A stretch of 26,794 nt of DNA from JAVVFH01 sp032250585 (GTDB lineage: Bacteria; Pseudomonadota; Gammaproteobacteria; Xanthomonadales; SZUA-36): positions 1 through 26,794 of the forward strand of contig JAVVFH010000020.1 in assembly GCA_032250585.1 (NCBI GenBank), read 5' to 3'. The notes under the pieces are model-generated. The model was given only the letters and a program-made list of their open reading frames with translations, was not told the origin of the DNA and made no database searches. A program made the translations under genes and the position numbers. Positions 6,965-14,273 of this stretch are shown here, piece by piece (the stretch's first letter is position 1; every line of letters starts with the position of its first letter).

Positions 6965-8311
6965 TCAGAGGTTAGAATCTGGCGACTCACTCAACAATTG
7001 GTTCGCTGATTGAAAGCGTTTTTTCACCTCCTTGCGGTCTTCGTCTTCCGGCAACCCGCCACCTGCCCCACGGGCGATCATCCTGGCGTGCCGTAACAAC
7101 GCAGCGCGGTCCTCTGGCCGATGTACGGATCGCGCGACCTCGGCAATCGTTTCCAGCAGACGGATGGTCACCGCAGTGCTGGAACGGCCATATTGCCGGA
7201 TTTGGTTGAATGCCGCGTCCGTGACGTCCGGGAACGTGAAGACAGGCGCAATGACCCGAAGCTGATCCTGAGAGTCATGCAGATACGGTGACGGCATGTC
7301 TCGTTCAGCCAGGCGAGACAGTGCCGACCCCAGGTGGTCCACACACGTCATTGCCGTGAACGGGTCATTCACGCCGGGGGAGAGCGCTCGTATTGCGATT
7401 TCGACAAGCTGGTTGACCGCGAACTCAATGTCCTGACCGGACGTACGCTGGTTACCCAAAGCGAACGCGGCATTGATGCAGTCGGCCAGCTGATCGGTAA
7501 CCCTGTTTCCCGGCCAGACCAGCGCCAGTGGCCGGCTGGCAACGATATAGTTACCGGGTCGTCGCACCAGTCGAATAACGACATCCTCTTCCATGGCCAA
7601 CGCCATCAAAGCGTCCTCGTCGACGAACTGTAGATAGCCATCACAGGCAGATCCAATCGGACGTGCCTCCCGATCAAACGTGTCGAGGAAGCCTGCGTCG
7701 GGTGGCTCAATCGGAATCCGAAGTGCACCCTGTCCTATGCTTTCCGGAAACAGCCGATCTATTCCCTCGATCAACTCCGTTCTGACCCGTGCCACAATCT
7801 CGTTGGCCTGGATAGAAACAGACACATGATGGATAAAATAGATCAACACCCCCACACTCACCACCGCGAGTAGCACACCGAGGGCGACAGACAGGTGGGG
7901 GACGAAGAGGATCTCCTCAGCGCGGCGGATGGTGCGGAGAACGAGCAAGCAGTACAGGAAGGTAGCGACGAACGTACCGAGTACCAATTGGGTCGTGCTG
8001 TCCCGCATAAAACTGCGGAGTAGACGTGGTCCGAGCTGTGACGAGGCGAGCGAAAGGGCAACCAGCGTCATCGAGAAAACCACTCCGGCTATGGTGATCA
8101 TTGAACCGGCGATGGCTCCCAGCAAGGAGCTCGCCCCCTCCGCTCCGCCGGTGAAAGTCCAACCCCAGTTAAGCGTCAACCAGTTCGTCACCCGTTCATC
8201 CAGGGCGACGGCTGCGAAGGCCAACACCACCGCCCCACCGGCCATGACGGCCGGGAGAAACCAGAAACTGGAACGAACGCGGTCCCATGTTTTGAAAAGC
8301 TGTACTCTCAT
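6965..8311 (-). CDS. DUF2254 family membrane protein
   Basis: A 448-residue integral membrane protein with four hydrophobic helices in the first third (about 18-40, 63-90, 105-128 and 135-160). A conserved GSMITIAGVVFSMTLVALSLASSQLGPR block is typical of DUF2254. A large soluble C-terminal domain (about 170-430) follows, containing ALSPGVNDPFTAMTCVDHLG. Function is unknown; the domain layout suggests a membrane-bound sensor or transporter. The ATG is 37 bases beyond the crossover core of the attC-like site at 8348-8410, which is where a cassette gene should start. The frame appears intact, unlike many of its neighbours. Confidence 0.88.
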   Translation of the reverse strand: MRVQLFKTWDRVRSSFWFLPAVMAGGAVVLAFAAVALDERVTNWLTLNWGWTFTGGAEGASSLLGAIAGSMITIAGVVFSMTLVALSLASSQLGPRLLRSFMRDSTTQLVLGTFVATFLYCLLVLRTIRRAEEILFVPHLSVALGVLLAVVSVGVLIYFIHHVSVSIQANEIVARVRTELIEGIDRLFPESIGQGALRIPIEPPDAGFLDTFDREARPIGSACDGYLQFVDEDALMALAMEEDVVIRLVRRPGNYIVASRPLALVWPGNRVTDQLADCINAAFALGNQRTSGQDIEFAVNQLVEIAIRALSPGVNDPFTAMTCVDHLGSALSRLAERDMPSPYLHDSQDQLRVIAPVFTFPDVTDAAFNQIRQYGRSSTAVTIRLLETIAEVARSVHRPEDRAALLRHARMIARGAGGGLPEDEDRKEVKKRFQSANQLLSESPDSNL

Positions 8312-8347
8312 GACGACACGCCCTCATTCATTCGCATGTCCGACGGG

Positions 8348-8410
8348 GCCGAACGATTGAACTAACCGGCGCGTGCGCAGCACGCGTCTGGGTTTAGTGA
8401 ATTGTTATAC
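8348..8410 (-). repeat. attC site (59-base-element type)
   Basis: The best attC candidate of the window, 63 bases on the minus strand. It begins TATAACAATTCAC, as the classical aadA-type elements do with TAACAATTCA. Its centre is the GC-rich hairpin GCGTGCTGCGCACGC. It returns through GGTTAGTTCAATCGTT to a GTTCGGC core. The arms AACAATTCACTAAACC and GGTTAGTTCAATCGTT are near-perfect inverted copies. It starts 3 bases after the stop codon of the brnA-like gene and ends 36 bases before the DUF2254 start, so it sits exactly where a cassette junction belongs. Confidence 0.75.
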
Positions 8411-8413
8411 CTC

Positions 8414-8662
8414 TTAGCCGGCATGACGAAGCTCTTCCCGGATCACTTTGCGAAGAGTTTCTTCAAGTGGCCCAGTTCGTGCCTCGATATGCTTTCGAAG
8501 CGCGTCATTTATGAGCGTTTGGTAATTCCCGCCGCCTGCCTCGAGTACTTGTCTTTTGAAGTGATTGATAATGTCACCATCGAGCCTAATGGTGATTCGT
8601 TTCTTGTTGAGGTCAGGCTTCAGCACCGGACCACGTTTGCCCTTGCTGAAATCTTCACTCAT
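8414..8662 (-). CDS. brnA: BrnA-family antitoxin
   Basis: An 82-residue ribbon-helix-helix protein from ATG 8662. The KKRITIRLDGDIINHFKRQ strand-helix and the GGGNYQTLINDALRKHIEA segment are characteristic of BrnA, the antitoxin that binds BrnT and represses its own promoter. The C-terminal helix ends in LRKVIREELRHAG. The start overlaps the reconstructed end of the toxin gene (ATGAGTGA), the normal brnTA arrangement. A longer upstream frame from TTG 8815 is just the toxin's opposite reading frame and was not used. The gene seems intact even though its toxin is not, so it may persist as a solitary regulator. Confidence 0.85.
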   Translation of the reverse strand: MSEDFSKGKRGPVLKPDLNKKRITIRLDGDIINHFKRQVLEAGGGNYQTLINDALRKHIEARTGPLEETLRKVIREELRHAG

Positions 8663-8921
8663 GGCGCAATCCTCGGTGATACTGCTTGGTTTCGCTGTGG
8701 TCGGCCTTCCGAGCTCAAATAATGCGGACGGTTTTTTTATCCCTTTCAGTGCGTATAACGAGCAGACCCCGGCCCAAAGTCTTAAAGCGCAGCTCTTTGT
8801 GAAAATTGCCCTCAATCGTTAAGGTATTTTCATCTTCCAGGGCGATAACGGCATTCGCAAAGTCAATTCCGCATTTTCGCAGATTGGAACTGGCTTTGTC
8901 TGGACCCCACTCGACATTCAC
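8655..8921 (-). pseudogene. brnT: BrnT-family toxin, interrupted by in-frame TGA
   Basis: From GTG 8921 the frame gives a BrnT-type RNase toxin: NVEWGPDKASSNLRKCGIDF, then ALEDENTLTIEGNFHKELRF and LLVIRTERDKKTVRII. Codon TGA at 8717-8715 then stops it. Read through, the sequence continues ARKADHSETKQYHRGLRHE to a TGA at 8657-8655 overlapping the antitoxin start. In homologues the blocked position is serine (RIISARK), so TCA to TGA is the simplest history. The family motif KHG reads KCG here, replacing a histidine. Both changes point to loss of toxicity. Confidence 0.78.
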
Positions 8922-8986
8922 AGACGAAGTGTATGCACAACTTGTGCACACGTCAATTCGAATGGCTCAGGCCTTTAGCAAAGCAG

Positions 8987-9063
8987 GTATAACGTTTGAG
9001 CTCAGCCGTCTGCGAAGGCTGGCAAAGCCAGCCGTAGCAAGTCGGCTGGAGCGAAGGGTCAGG
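8987..9063 (-). repeat. attC-like integron recombination site
   Basis: A 77-base imperfect palindrome. The inner stem GAAGGCTGGC/GCCAGCCGTAGC pairs around AAA, and the outer arms GCTCAGCCG and CGGCTGGAGC pair with one extra C, an extrahelical base as in genuine attC sites. On the minus strand it ends in GTTATAC, and the brnT frame opens 66 bases later. The opposite end (CCTGACC) is degenerate relative to a CTAAC core, so recombination competence is doubtful. Confidence 0.5.
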
Positions 9064-9165
9064 TGACATTGATCAACCCGAGCAACGTATTTGTGTTTGC
9101 TGCCGCACAGATATTGGAAGGGTCATGGGAGTGTGGTGTTGCAACCACTTCAAGCGAGTGAACTT

Positions 9166-9360
9166 ATGAACACATTACAGAGCGTTAACGTTGGCATGGC
9201 GTCGCTTTTAGCCGCAGCTAGCACTCTGGCGCAAGACAGAACCATGATGAATGGCGGTGCGTGGGGCTCCGGATGGATGGGTGGGTACTGGATGGCTATC
9301 CTGGTGCTGGCCGTAGTTGTCGGCTTGGTTGTCTGGGTGGTCAAGCAGCAGAAAAAGTAG
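9166..9360 (+). CDS. Small membrane protein (Gly/Trp/Met-rich)
   Basis: A 64-residue protein: a signal-like N-terminus (VGMASLLAAASTLAQ), a Gly/Met/Trp-rich stretch (MMNGGAWGSGWMGGYWM), one transmembrane helix (AILVLAVVVGLVVWVV) and KQQKK. This layout resembles the short N-terminal halves of SHOCT-domain membrane proteins found near metal-resistance genes, but the SHOCT tail is missing. It lies opposite in direction to the surrounding cassette genes. No partner is apparent. Confidence 0.6.
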   Translation: MNTLQSVNVGMASLLAAASTLAQDRTMMNGGAWGSGWMGGYWMAILVLAVVVGLVVWVVKQQKK

Positions 9361-9399
9361 GTTGTTGGGGACCATCTAGCGCCAAGTTGAGTCAGAAAC

Positions 9400-10728
9400 T
9401 CACTCCGGTCGTCGGTTGGTTGGCGACCGGCGGCCGAGAAAAACACCTTCGAAAACCAGTATCAACACCATGGCAATGCCCGCCACGGCGACAACCAAAA
9501 GATCCGAAGCCAGCTTGAACCAAACAAACCCTGCGAGCACTACGAGATCCAACACAATGGCTGTCGTGAGAACCCATACCTTGGCCCCAATGTCTTTGCG
9601 CAAATAGCGCAGTACGCCCCATTGAACGGCGATATCCATGACCAAGTAGAAAATGATGCCCAACGCTGCAATCCGCGCCAGATCAAAGAATGCGGTCAAT
9701 GCCAAACCCAGAATTACCGTGTAAACGAGAGTGTGTTTTTGAATAGTGCCTGGCATGCCGAAATGACTGTGGGGGACCAGCTTCATTTCCGTGAGCATGG
9801 CAAGCATTCTTGATACCGCAAAAATGCTGGCAATGATTCCGCCGGCCGTGGCCATCATTGCTAAAATTACTGTAAACCAAAGGCCGTACTCTCCCAATGC
9901 CGGCTTTGCGGCAGCGGCTAGCGAATAATCCCGCGAGGCGACAATCTCGCTGAGTGACAGGTTACTGGCAACCGCAAAGCCCACCAGGCTGTAAATGACG
10001 ACGCATAAAATAATTGAGATGGTAATGGCCCTGCCTACGTTGCGATGGGGATCTTTAAGCTCCGATCCACTATTGGTAATTGTGGTAAACCCTTTAAACG
10101 CGAGAATGCCCAGCGCCGTTGCGCCAAGAAAGCCAGTGGTCGTTGACTCGGAAGTTGTTTGGGTGAAATCCACCGCGAGGCTATCCGCCAGCCATACACC
10201 GACCACGCCAAAAAGAATAATGCCGCCGATTTTCAGAAAGCCAATGACTGAAGCTACCCCTCCAATCCAGCGGTTCCCAGACAAATTAATAACGAAAGCC
10301 ACGAGCAACAGGCCAACCCCCAGCCCTGGAACGAGTATATTGCGGTCGCCCGCATCAATAAGCTGAACTGTGTATGACCCAAAGGTACGGGCCAGGAAGC
10401 TCTGAGCAATCACCATGGAAAAGTACATCAGCAACGCATTAAAAGCAGTCGGCAAGGTGCTGCCATACGCCTTGTAGAGATACATGCCGATACCACCTGC
10501 CGATGGGAAGGCGTTGGACATCTTCACGTATGCGTAAGCGCTGAACGAAACGATCAATGCAGCCGAAAGAAACGCCAAAGGGAACAGCACTCCGGTCATC
10601 TCTGCCATCTGACCGGTCAACGCGAATATACCGGCACCGATCATTACACCCGTGCCCAAAGACACAGCTCCAATCAGTGTCAAGCTATTAGCTCGATATT
10701 TCGTGCTTCGATCCTGTGAGTTTTTCAC
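9400..10728 (-). CDS. APC-family amino acid permease
   Basis: A 442-residue polytopic transporter with about 12 hydrophobic helices. The first helix carries GAVSLGTGVMIGAGIFALTG, the unwound substrate-binding motif of the amino acid-polyamine-organocation superfamily; the sixth region has ALGILAFKGFTTITNSGSEL. The substrate cannot be told. It begins with GTG 10728 behind a GGTGAT ribosome site and lies 20 bases after a perfect GTTAGGC core (10751-10745 on the minus strand), the spacing expected of an integron cassette gene. At its 3' end no clear attC was found before the small gene at 9166. Confidence 0.88.
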   Translation of the reverse strand: MKNSQDRSTKYRANSLTLIGAVSLGTGVMIGAGIFALTGQMAEMTGVLFPLAFLSAALIVSFSAYAYVKMSNAFPSAGGIGMYLYKAYGSTLPTAFNALLMYFSMVIAQSFLARTFGSYTVQLIDAGDRNILVPGLGVGLLLVAFVINLSGNRWIGGVASVIGFLKIGGIILFGVVGVWLADSLAVDFTQTTSESTTTGFLGATALGILAFKGFTTITNSGSELKDPHRNVGRAITISIILCVVIYSLVGFAVASNLSLSEIVASRDYSLAAAAKPALGEYGLWFTVILAMMATAGGIIASIFAVSRMLAMLTEMKLVPHSHFGMPGTIQKHTLVYTVILGLALTAFFDLARIAALGIIFYLVMDIAVQWGVLRYLRKDIGAKVWVLTTAIVLDLVVLAGFVWFKLASDLLVVAVAGIAMVLILVFEGVFLGRRSPTNRRPE

Positions 10729-11146
10729 GACATCACCTATGGTGGCCTAACGCCAAGCGTCAGGGGCGGGGTGGCGTAACGTCTTTCCTGCAAATATTGA
10801 TGGTGGGTAGAAGTGCCGAGCCATCCGGTTATCCATTTGAAAGCGAATTTTGGACTATTTGCAGACAAGGACGAGAAAAAATGGCTCAACACTATCAGGA
10901 TAGACGGATTGATGACGCAGTGGAACTGCCAAACGTAAACTCCAAACGGCGGCAGCGCCTCACCGGCGCGGTGCCGTCAGGTTCAGTACTTTGTTAGTCC
11001 GCATCCCCGGCATTGAACAAAGCTGATCCCACGCCAGCCAGCAAGCGGATATACGAGTCATTGCCACGCTCTCCGTGCGCTGGCGCACAGACCCCCGGGT
11101 GATCTGGCCTTAGGGTTTGAATTTACTCGTGCAAACGGGAGGTGTT
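10729..11146. other. Intergenic stretch with cassette-junction sequences
   Basis: No convincing gene. It contains a perfect GCCTAAC/GTTAGGC core (10745-10751) just ahead of the permease and an attC-like site at 10928-10999. It also contains a leftward frame that ends in DSYIRLLAGVGSALFNAGDAD with its TAA inside that attC-like site, and a rightward frame, MAQHYQDRRIDDAVELPNVN..., from 10881. These look like fragments of cassette genes. No start or family could be assigned. Confidence 0.3.
10928..10999 (-). repeat. attC-like integron recombination site
   Basis: On the minus strand, GACTAACAAAG opens the site and GTTTACGTTTGGC closes it, 72 bases in all. The core pairs as CGGCA/TGCCG and GCGCC/GGCGC around GGTGA with two unpaired bases on one arm, the bulged geometry of attC bottom strands. 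A leftward reading frame ends at the TAA within the first core. The GTTTGGC end departs from GTTRRRY. Confidence 0.5.
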
Positions 11147-11680
11147 ATGTCACACGTTACGAATGCGTCCCATGGTGATCTGCCTGCTGCGACCGACTGG
11201 AAAGCCGGTGCGCTAGCCGGGCTCATCGCCGGCATCGTATTTCTCATGCTGGAAATGGGTCTGGTATGGATGGTACAGGGCATGAGCCCGTGGGGCCCGC
11301 CGTACATGATGTCGGCGATGGTGCTGGGTGCTGATGTACTGCCCGCCATGGGAACCTGGGCTGTTTTCGACCTCAAGATCGTCATGATCGCGATGATGAT
11401 CCACTTCCCCATGTCCGTCGCCCTTGGTCTGCTGGGTGCATGGCTCGTTCATCGCTTTGCTCTTGCCGTTGCCGTCATGGTCGGTGCCGGTCTCGGCCTG
11501 GTTGTCTACCTGATCAATTTCTACCTGGTCGCGCCAATGGCTTTCCCCTGGTTCGAAATGGGTCGCAACTGGATCGGTGCATTTGCACACATCATGTTTG
11601 GTGCGGTGATCGCAATTTCCTATATGATGCTCAGAAAGTCTGGTGCCGCTGACCGGGATACTTCATCATCCGGGAGTTAG
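11147..11680 (+). CDS. YagU/DUF6789-like membrane protein
   Basis: A 177-residue inner-membrane protein with four hydrophobic helices. Its landmarks are DWKAGALAGLIAGIVFLMLEM, the SPWGPPYMMSAMVLG loop, VVYLINFYLVAPMAFPWF and NWIGAFAHIMFGAVIA. Relatives of this length are often mislabelled sodium:proline symporters; the true function is unknown. A GGGAGG ribosome site at 11137-11142 fixes the ATG at 11147. It reads opposite to the integron cassettes and ends in a polar AADRDTSSSGS tail. Confidence 0.8.
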   Translation: MSHVTNASHGDLPAATDWKAGALAGLIAGIVFLMLEMGLVWMVQGMSPWGPPYMMSAMVLGADVLPAMGTWAVFDLKIVMIAMMIHFPMSVALGLLGAWLVHRFALAVAVMVGAGLGLVVYLINFYLVAPMAFPWFEMGRNWIGAFAHIMFGAVIAISYMMLRKSGAADRDTSSSGS

Positions 11681-11732
11681 AGAGTGTTTGCTTTGGATCG
11701 CTTCGCTGTGCGAGGTTTCGCCCCTCGCCCCT

Positions 11733-11957
11733 CTATCGGCGCCGCCGTATGACGTAGGGCGCGTCGAGCTCCGCCACCGTCTCTCGCGCACGGTCCGTGA
11801 CGGTGCAGGAGAGCGGAAGCTCACACCGACCGCTGGAGTGCAGTGCCAACTCGACGAAGGCGAAGGTGCTCGATTCGAGGCCGAAGGAGACGTGAAGTTC
11901 ACCGCGGGCATGATCCGGGATCACGGATATCGATGCACCCCCCTGAGACGCGCCCAC
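11733..11957 (-). CDS. Hypothetical fragment
   Basis: A 74-residue frame, MGASQGGASISVIPDHARGE..., with alternating hydrophobic beta-like strands (FAFVELALHSSGRCELPLSCTV) and an RRRR end. It overlaps the tail of the YdjM-like remnant by 37 bases. Composition looks like real protein, but no family is recognised and no ribosome site was found. It may be the end of a larger lost gene. Confidence 0.25.
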   Translation of the reverse strand: MGASQGGASISVIPDHARGELHVSFGLESSTFAFVELALHSSGRCELPLSCTVTDRARETVAELDAPYVIRRRR

Positions 11958-12385
11958 AACCCCGGCAGGCGCGAGGTGTCGAGTTCGGATGGCAGCAGCT
12001 CGGCGGGCACCGGCACGGAGCGCGGGTGGCCCACCTCACCGACCTTGAAGCGGAACACATAGCTGCCTTCGATACCCATGCGAAGGTCGGTGATCACCAC
12101 GTCGCCGCCGATTTGCGAGACCCGGTAGAACCCCTTGGTGAACCACTGCAGCCGGGGCACCGGCCAATGATCCTCGATGCCGTCGAGCAGGCCCGGGTCG
12201 GTCGGGTAGTGCTGGAACTCCATCGTTTTGCCCGGGTCGAACAGAGAGTACCAGCCGACGTGGTACGCGGCCTCGTCGATCGCGACCGCCCGCCACAGGA
12301 TGGTGTTGAAGGGGCTGACAAGCGTGACGATGCGGTCATAGGCAATGCCCTGCGCGCCCAGCGCGATCTGGGTGATCGAATCCAC
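11921..12385 (-). pseudogene. YdjM/YbcI-like metal-dependent hydrolase with internal deletion
   Basis: The frame begins with the family's N-terminal signature (MDSITQIALGA). It then jumps straight into the C-terminal soluble region (GIAYDRIVTLVSPFNTILWR..., FQHYPTDPGLLDGIEDHWPV, LQWFTKGFYRV, VITDLRMG). Full-length inner-membrane relatives are about 320-350 residues, with the membrane helices and the His/Asp metal-binding motifs in between. Only 154 residues remain here, so roughly 170-190 residues are gone, including the whole catalytic part. The reading frame was kept across the deletion. The start is GTG. A non-catalytic residue protein may still be made. Confidence 0.75.
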
Positions 12386-12486
12386 ACCTCACCGTTTAAT
12401 TTGGGTCTGGCCCGATCTTGCCCCAGATCAATGAACAACGCACGTATTGCCCACATCATGGGCGGATCGACGAGTGGAGAGCAGTT

Positions 12487-12951
12487 ATGAAGAGTCTCGA
12501 GAAAACCGTTTTTGAATTCATTTTGATCATCGCTACGGTCGTTGCGATAGCCATGCTGCCGCTGGCAGCCCACGCCGGTCAGGGCATGCAGCACAAGCCA
12601 CCGTCGTTCGCCGAGATCGACAAGGACGGCGATGGCTTTGTCAGCGAAGCCGAATTCGACACCCACCGCGCCGAGCGGCACGCCGCCATGGCCGAGGCCG
12701 GCAAACCGATGAAGGGCATGGCCACCGCCCCCTCCTTCGCCGAGGTCGACAGCGACGGCGATGGCAAGCTGACCGAAGCTGAACTGACGGCTGCGCAAAA
12801 AGCGCATATGAAGGCCATGCGCGAGGCGCATCGAGGCATGGGTATGCACAAAGGCATGAAGATGCCGACCTTCAAAGACCTGGATCTCGACGGCGACGGC
12901 TGCATCAGCGCCGAGGAATTCGCCAAGCACCAGCCCGAGATGCACATGTAA
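12487..12951 (+). CDS. Secreted triple EF-hand, Met/His-rich protein
   Basis: A 154-residue exported protein. A signal peptide covers residues 1-30 (cleavage after AHA). Three canonical 12-residue calcium loops follow: DKDGDGFVSEAE (45-56), DSDGDGKLTEAE (88-99) and DLDGDGCISAEE (133-144). All have acidic residues at positions 1, 3, 5 and 12. Between and after the loops the chain is rich in Met and His (GMGMHKGMKMP, HQPEMHM), which suggests that it may also bind soft metals such as copper; that part is inference. GGAGA at 12476-12480 supports the ATG at 12487. It is divergent from the YdjM remnant. Confidence 0.82.
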   Translation: MKSLEKTVFEFILIIATVVAIAMLPLAAHAGQGMQHKPPSFAEIDKDGDGFVSEAEFDTHRAERHAAMAEAGKPMKGMATAPSFAEVDSDGDGKLTEAELTAAQKAHMKAMREAHRGMGMHKGMKMPTFKDLDLDGDGCISAEEFAKHQPEMHM

Positions 12952-13021
12952 GAGGTTGCGCGCCACAGCATTGCGCGTTCTGCGGAAACATGACCTTCTT
13001 GTCCGGACCGTGCATCGCCCG

Positions 13022-13180
13022 TCAGGCCTTGACCCGTCGCTGGAGGGTGCGCAATAACTGATCGGGATACCGGCCCGGATAGCGTTCCTGCAGCCACTCC
13101 AGCAAAGTCAGCGGCTGCAGGCGCGGCTGTTGCGCCAGTTGCTCGGCAACCGGCCAAAGTAATTGTCGTCTAACGACAAA
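13022..13180 (-). pseudogene. istA: IS21-family transposase IstA, C-terminal remnant
   Basis: Reading leftward, the frame gives RRQLLWPVAEQLAQQPRLQP followed by LTLLEWLQERYPGRYPDQLL and RTLQRRVKA, then TGA. The ERYPGRYPDQLLRTLQRR block is the region that follows the helix-turn-helix in IS21 IstA transposases. Only about 45-50 residues remain, with no istB and no start. At the upstream break is a small palindrome, TTGTCGT/ACGACAA (13163-13179), which may be a scar or a terminal-repeat fragment. Confidence 0.65.
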
Positions 13181-13332
13181 GCGTACCGTTCGTCACGGTC
13201 AGGTCACGTTTCGCAGGCTTGCCGATTCTTGATCTACAGCGCAACAGCCCTTGCTTTTGCGGTGCTTCGGCATGACACTTCGAAACATTGTCAGCCGTAG
13301 ACCAAACCGCAATCAATCCTGGAAACAGAGTG

Positions 13333-13857
13333 ATGTCATCATCGGATATTCGAGCCGCCGCCGTGGTCTTTCGGCGCGATGAACACGACCGGCGTGCGCT
13401 GGCCGAGTTCGCGCGCAGCCTGCAATCCGCCGGCTTTCGCCTTGGCGGCATAGTACAGGAGGCTTTTTACGACGAGCAGGGCCGCAGACTCGGGATCGAC
13501 AGCGTCGACCTGGCGACCGGCGACCGCGTCACCATCAACAAGCCAGGCCTCGATCCACTCAAGGGCGGTTGCTCACTGGACGGGGACGCGCTGATGGATT
13601 CGGGCTTGCCGCTGCGCCGGGCGCTGGGCGATCGGCCGCAGCTGGTCGTCATCGAGAAATACGGTGAGCAGGAACAGGCGGGCGCCGGCCTGGCCGACGA
13701 CATTATCGCCGTGATCGCCGAAGGCCTGGCTACCCTGGTACTGGTGCCCGCCGAAGCCCTCGACGACTGGCGCGAACTGACCGCCGGCACCGTCCCGGAG
13801 TTACCGTGCGAGGCCGGTACTCTGCGGCGATGGTGGGAGTCAGGGCGCGCCGCCTGA
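13333..13857 (+). CDS. DUF2478 family protein
   Basis: A 174-residue cytoplasmic protein that opens with a strand-turn resembling the start of a NTPase fold (IRAAAVVFRRDEHDRRALAEFA) and includes GGIVQEAFYDEQGRRLGIDSVDLATGDRV, GGCSLDGDAL and LVVIEKYGEQEQAGAGLADDI. This is the DUF2478 pattern. Family members often sit with molybdate or metal-uptake genes and have been compared with THEP1-like NTPases, but no such neighbours are present here. The ATG at 13333 begins the conserved region; an in-frame upstream ATG at 13288 is less likely. Its end overlaps a leftward cassette-like frame. Confidence 0.75.
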   Translation: MSSSDIRAAAVVFRRDEHDRRALAEFARSLQSAGFRLGGIVQEAFYDEQGRRLGIDSVDLATGDRVTINKPGLDPLKGGCSLDGDALMDSGLPLRRALGDRPQLVVIEKYGEQEQAGAGLADDIIAVIAEGLATLVLVPAEALDDWRELTAGTVPELPCEAGTLRRWWESGRAA

Positions 13858-13977
13858 CGGTGTCCACCATTCTCGGGGCATTCCAACTGGTGCCGCCATA
13901 AGCTTGCGACGAGCCTTCCTCGTTGTCTCGTTAAACGGCTCTCTCAGCCAATCCGGAAATAGGTTGGTGCCCATCAT
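13840..13977 (-). CDS. Truncated cassette-like reading frame
   Basis: A 45-residue frame from ATG 13977 (MMGTNLFPDWLREPFNETTR, then KARRKLMAAPVGMPREWWTP). It starts 11 bases after the attC-like core at 13988-13994, as an integron cassette gene should. It runs into the 3' end of the DUF2478 gene and stops there, so it is probably the first part of a lost larger gene. No family is recognised. Confidence 0.35.
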   Translation of the reverse strand: MMGTNLFPDWLREPFNETTRKARRKLMAAPVGMPREWWTPSGGAP

Positions 13978-13987
13978 TACTACAAAC

Positions 13988-14072
13988 AGCTAACGCTTCG
14001 TTAACGGGCCAGAGCAAGCGAAGCTTGCGAAAAGCGCTTCGCGAAGGCGAGGCCAGTGGCTTCGACAGCTAT
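13988..14072 (-). repeat. Degenerate attC-like palindrome
   Basis: An 85-base imperfect palindrome with arms AGCT..CG..TGGCC and GGCC..CG..AGCT and inner hairpins CAAGCGAAGCTTG and GCGAAAAGCGCTTCGC. It ends on the minus strand in GCGTTAGCT. A 68-codon leftward frame (from 14196, MMLSKSTNPKQVFSTGTGNA...) ends with its TAG inside the core. It lies between the integrase stub and the nearest cassette-like frame. The arms match less well than those at 8348-8410. Confidence 0.38.
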
Positions 14073-14273
14073 TCACTGGCATCGGTGATTTCCGAACTGG
14101 ACGATAACGCTGGTCGCTAAAGCTAAACGCCGCTTCCGCGTTTCCGGTGCCGGTCGAAAAGACTTGCTTGGGATTGGTCGATTTACTGAGCATCAATGGG
14201 GCATGTCAAAGCGAAACCACTGAGACAGCTTGACGAAGCGTTTGAACTCGGGCGCCGCTGGCAATACGCTCCC

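Noticed and set aside
8715..8717. TGA in brnT as a selenocysteine codon
   Set aside because: No selenocysteine insertion hairpin was apparent, and serine, not cysteine, is expected at the position; nonsense mutation is simpler.
8663..8815. 51-residue N-terminal extension of the BrnA-like antitoxin from TTG
   Set aside because: It is antisense-like sequence over the toxin gene in another frame; homologues start at the ATG at 8662.
10716..10997. Rightward 93-codon frame containing MAQHYQDRRIDDAVELPNVN
   Set aside because: Its end lies in an attC-like site and no family or ribosome site was recognised; left as part of the junction zone.
11843..12490. Rightward 215-codon reading frame
   Set aside because: Arg/His-rich composition and position opposite the YdjM-like remnant mark it as its shadow.
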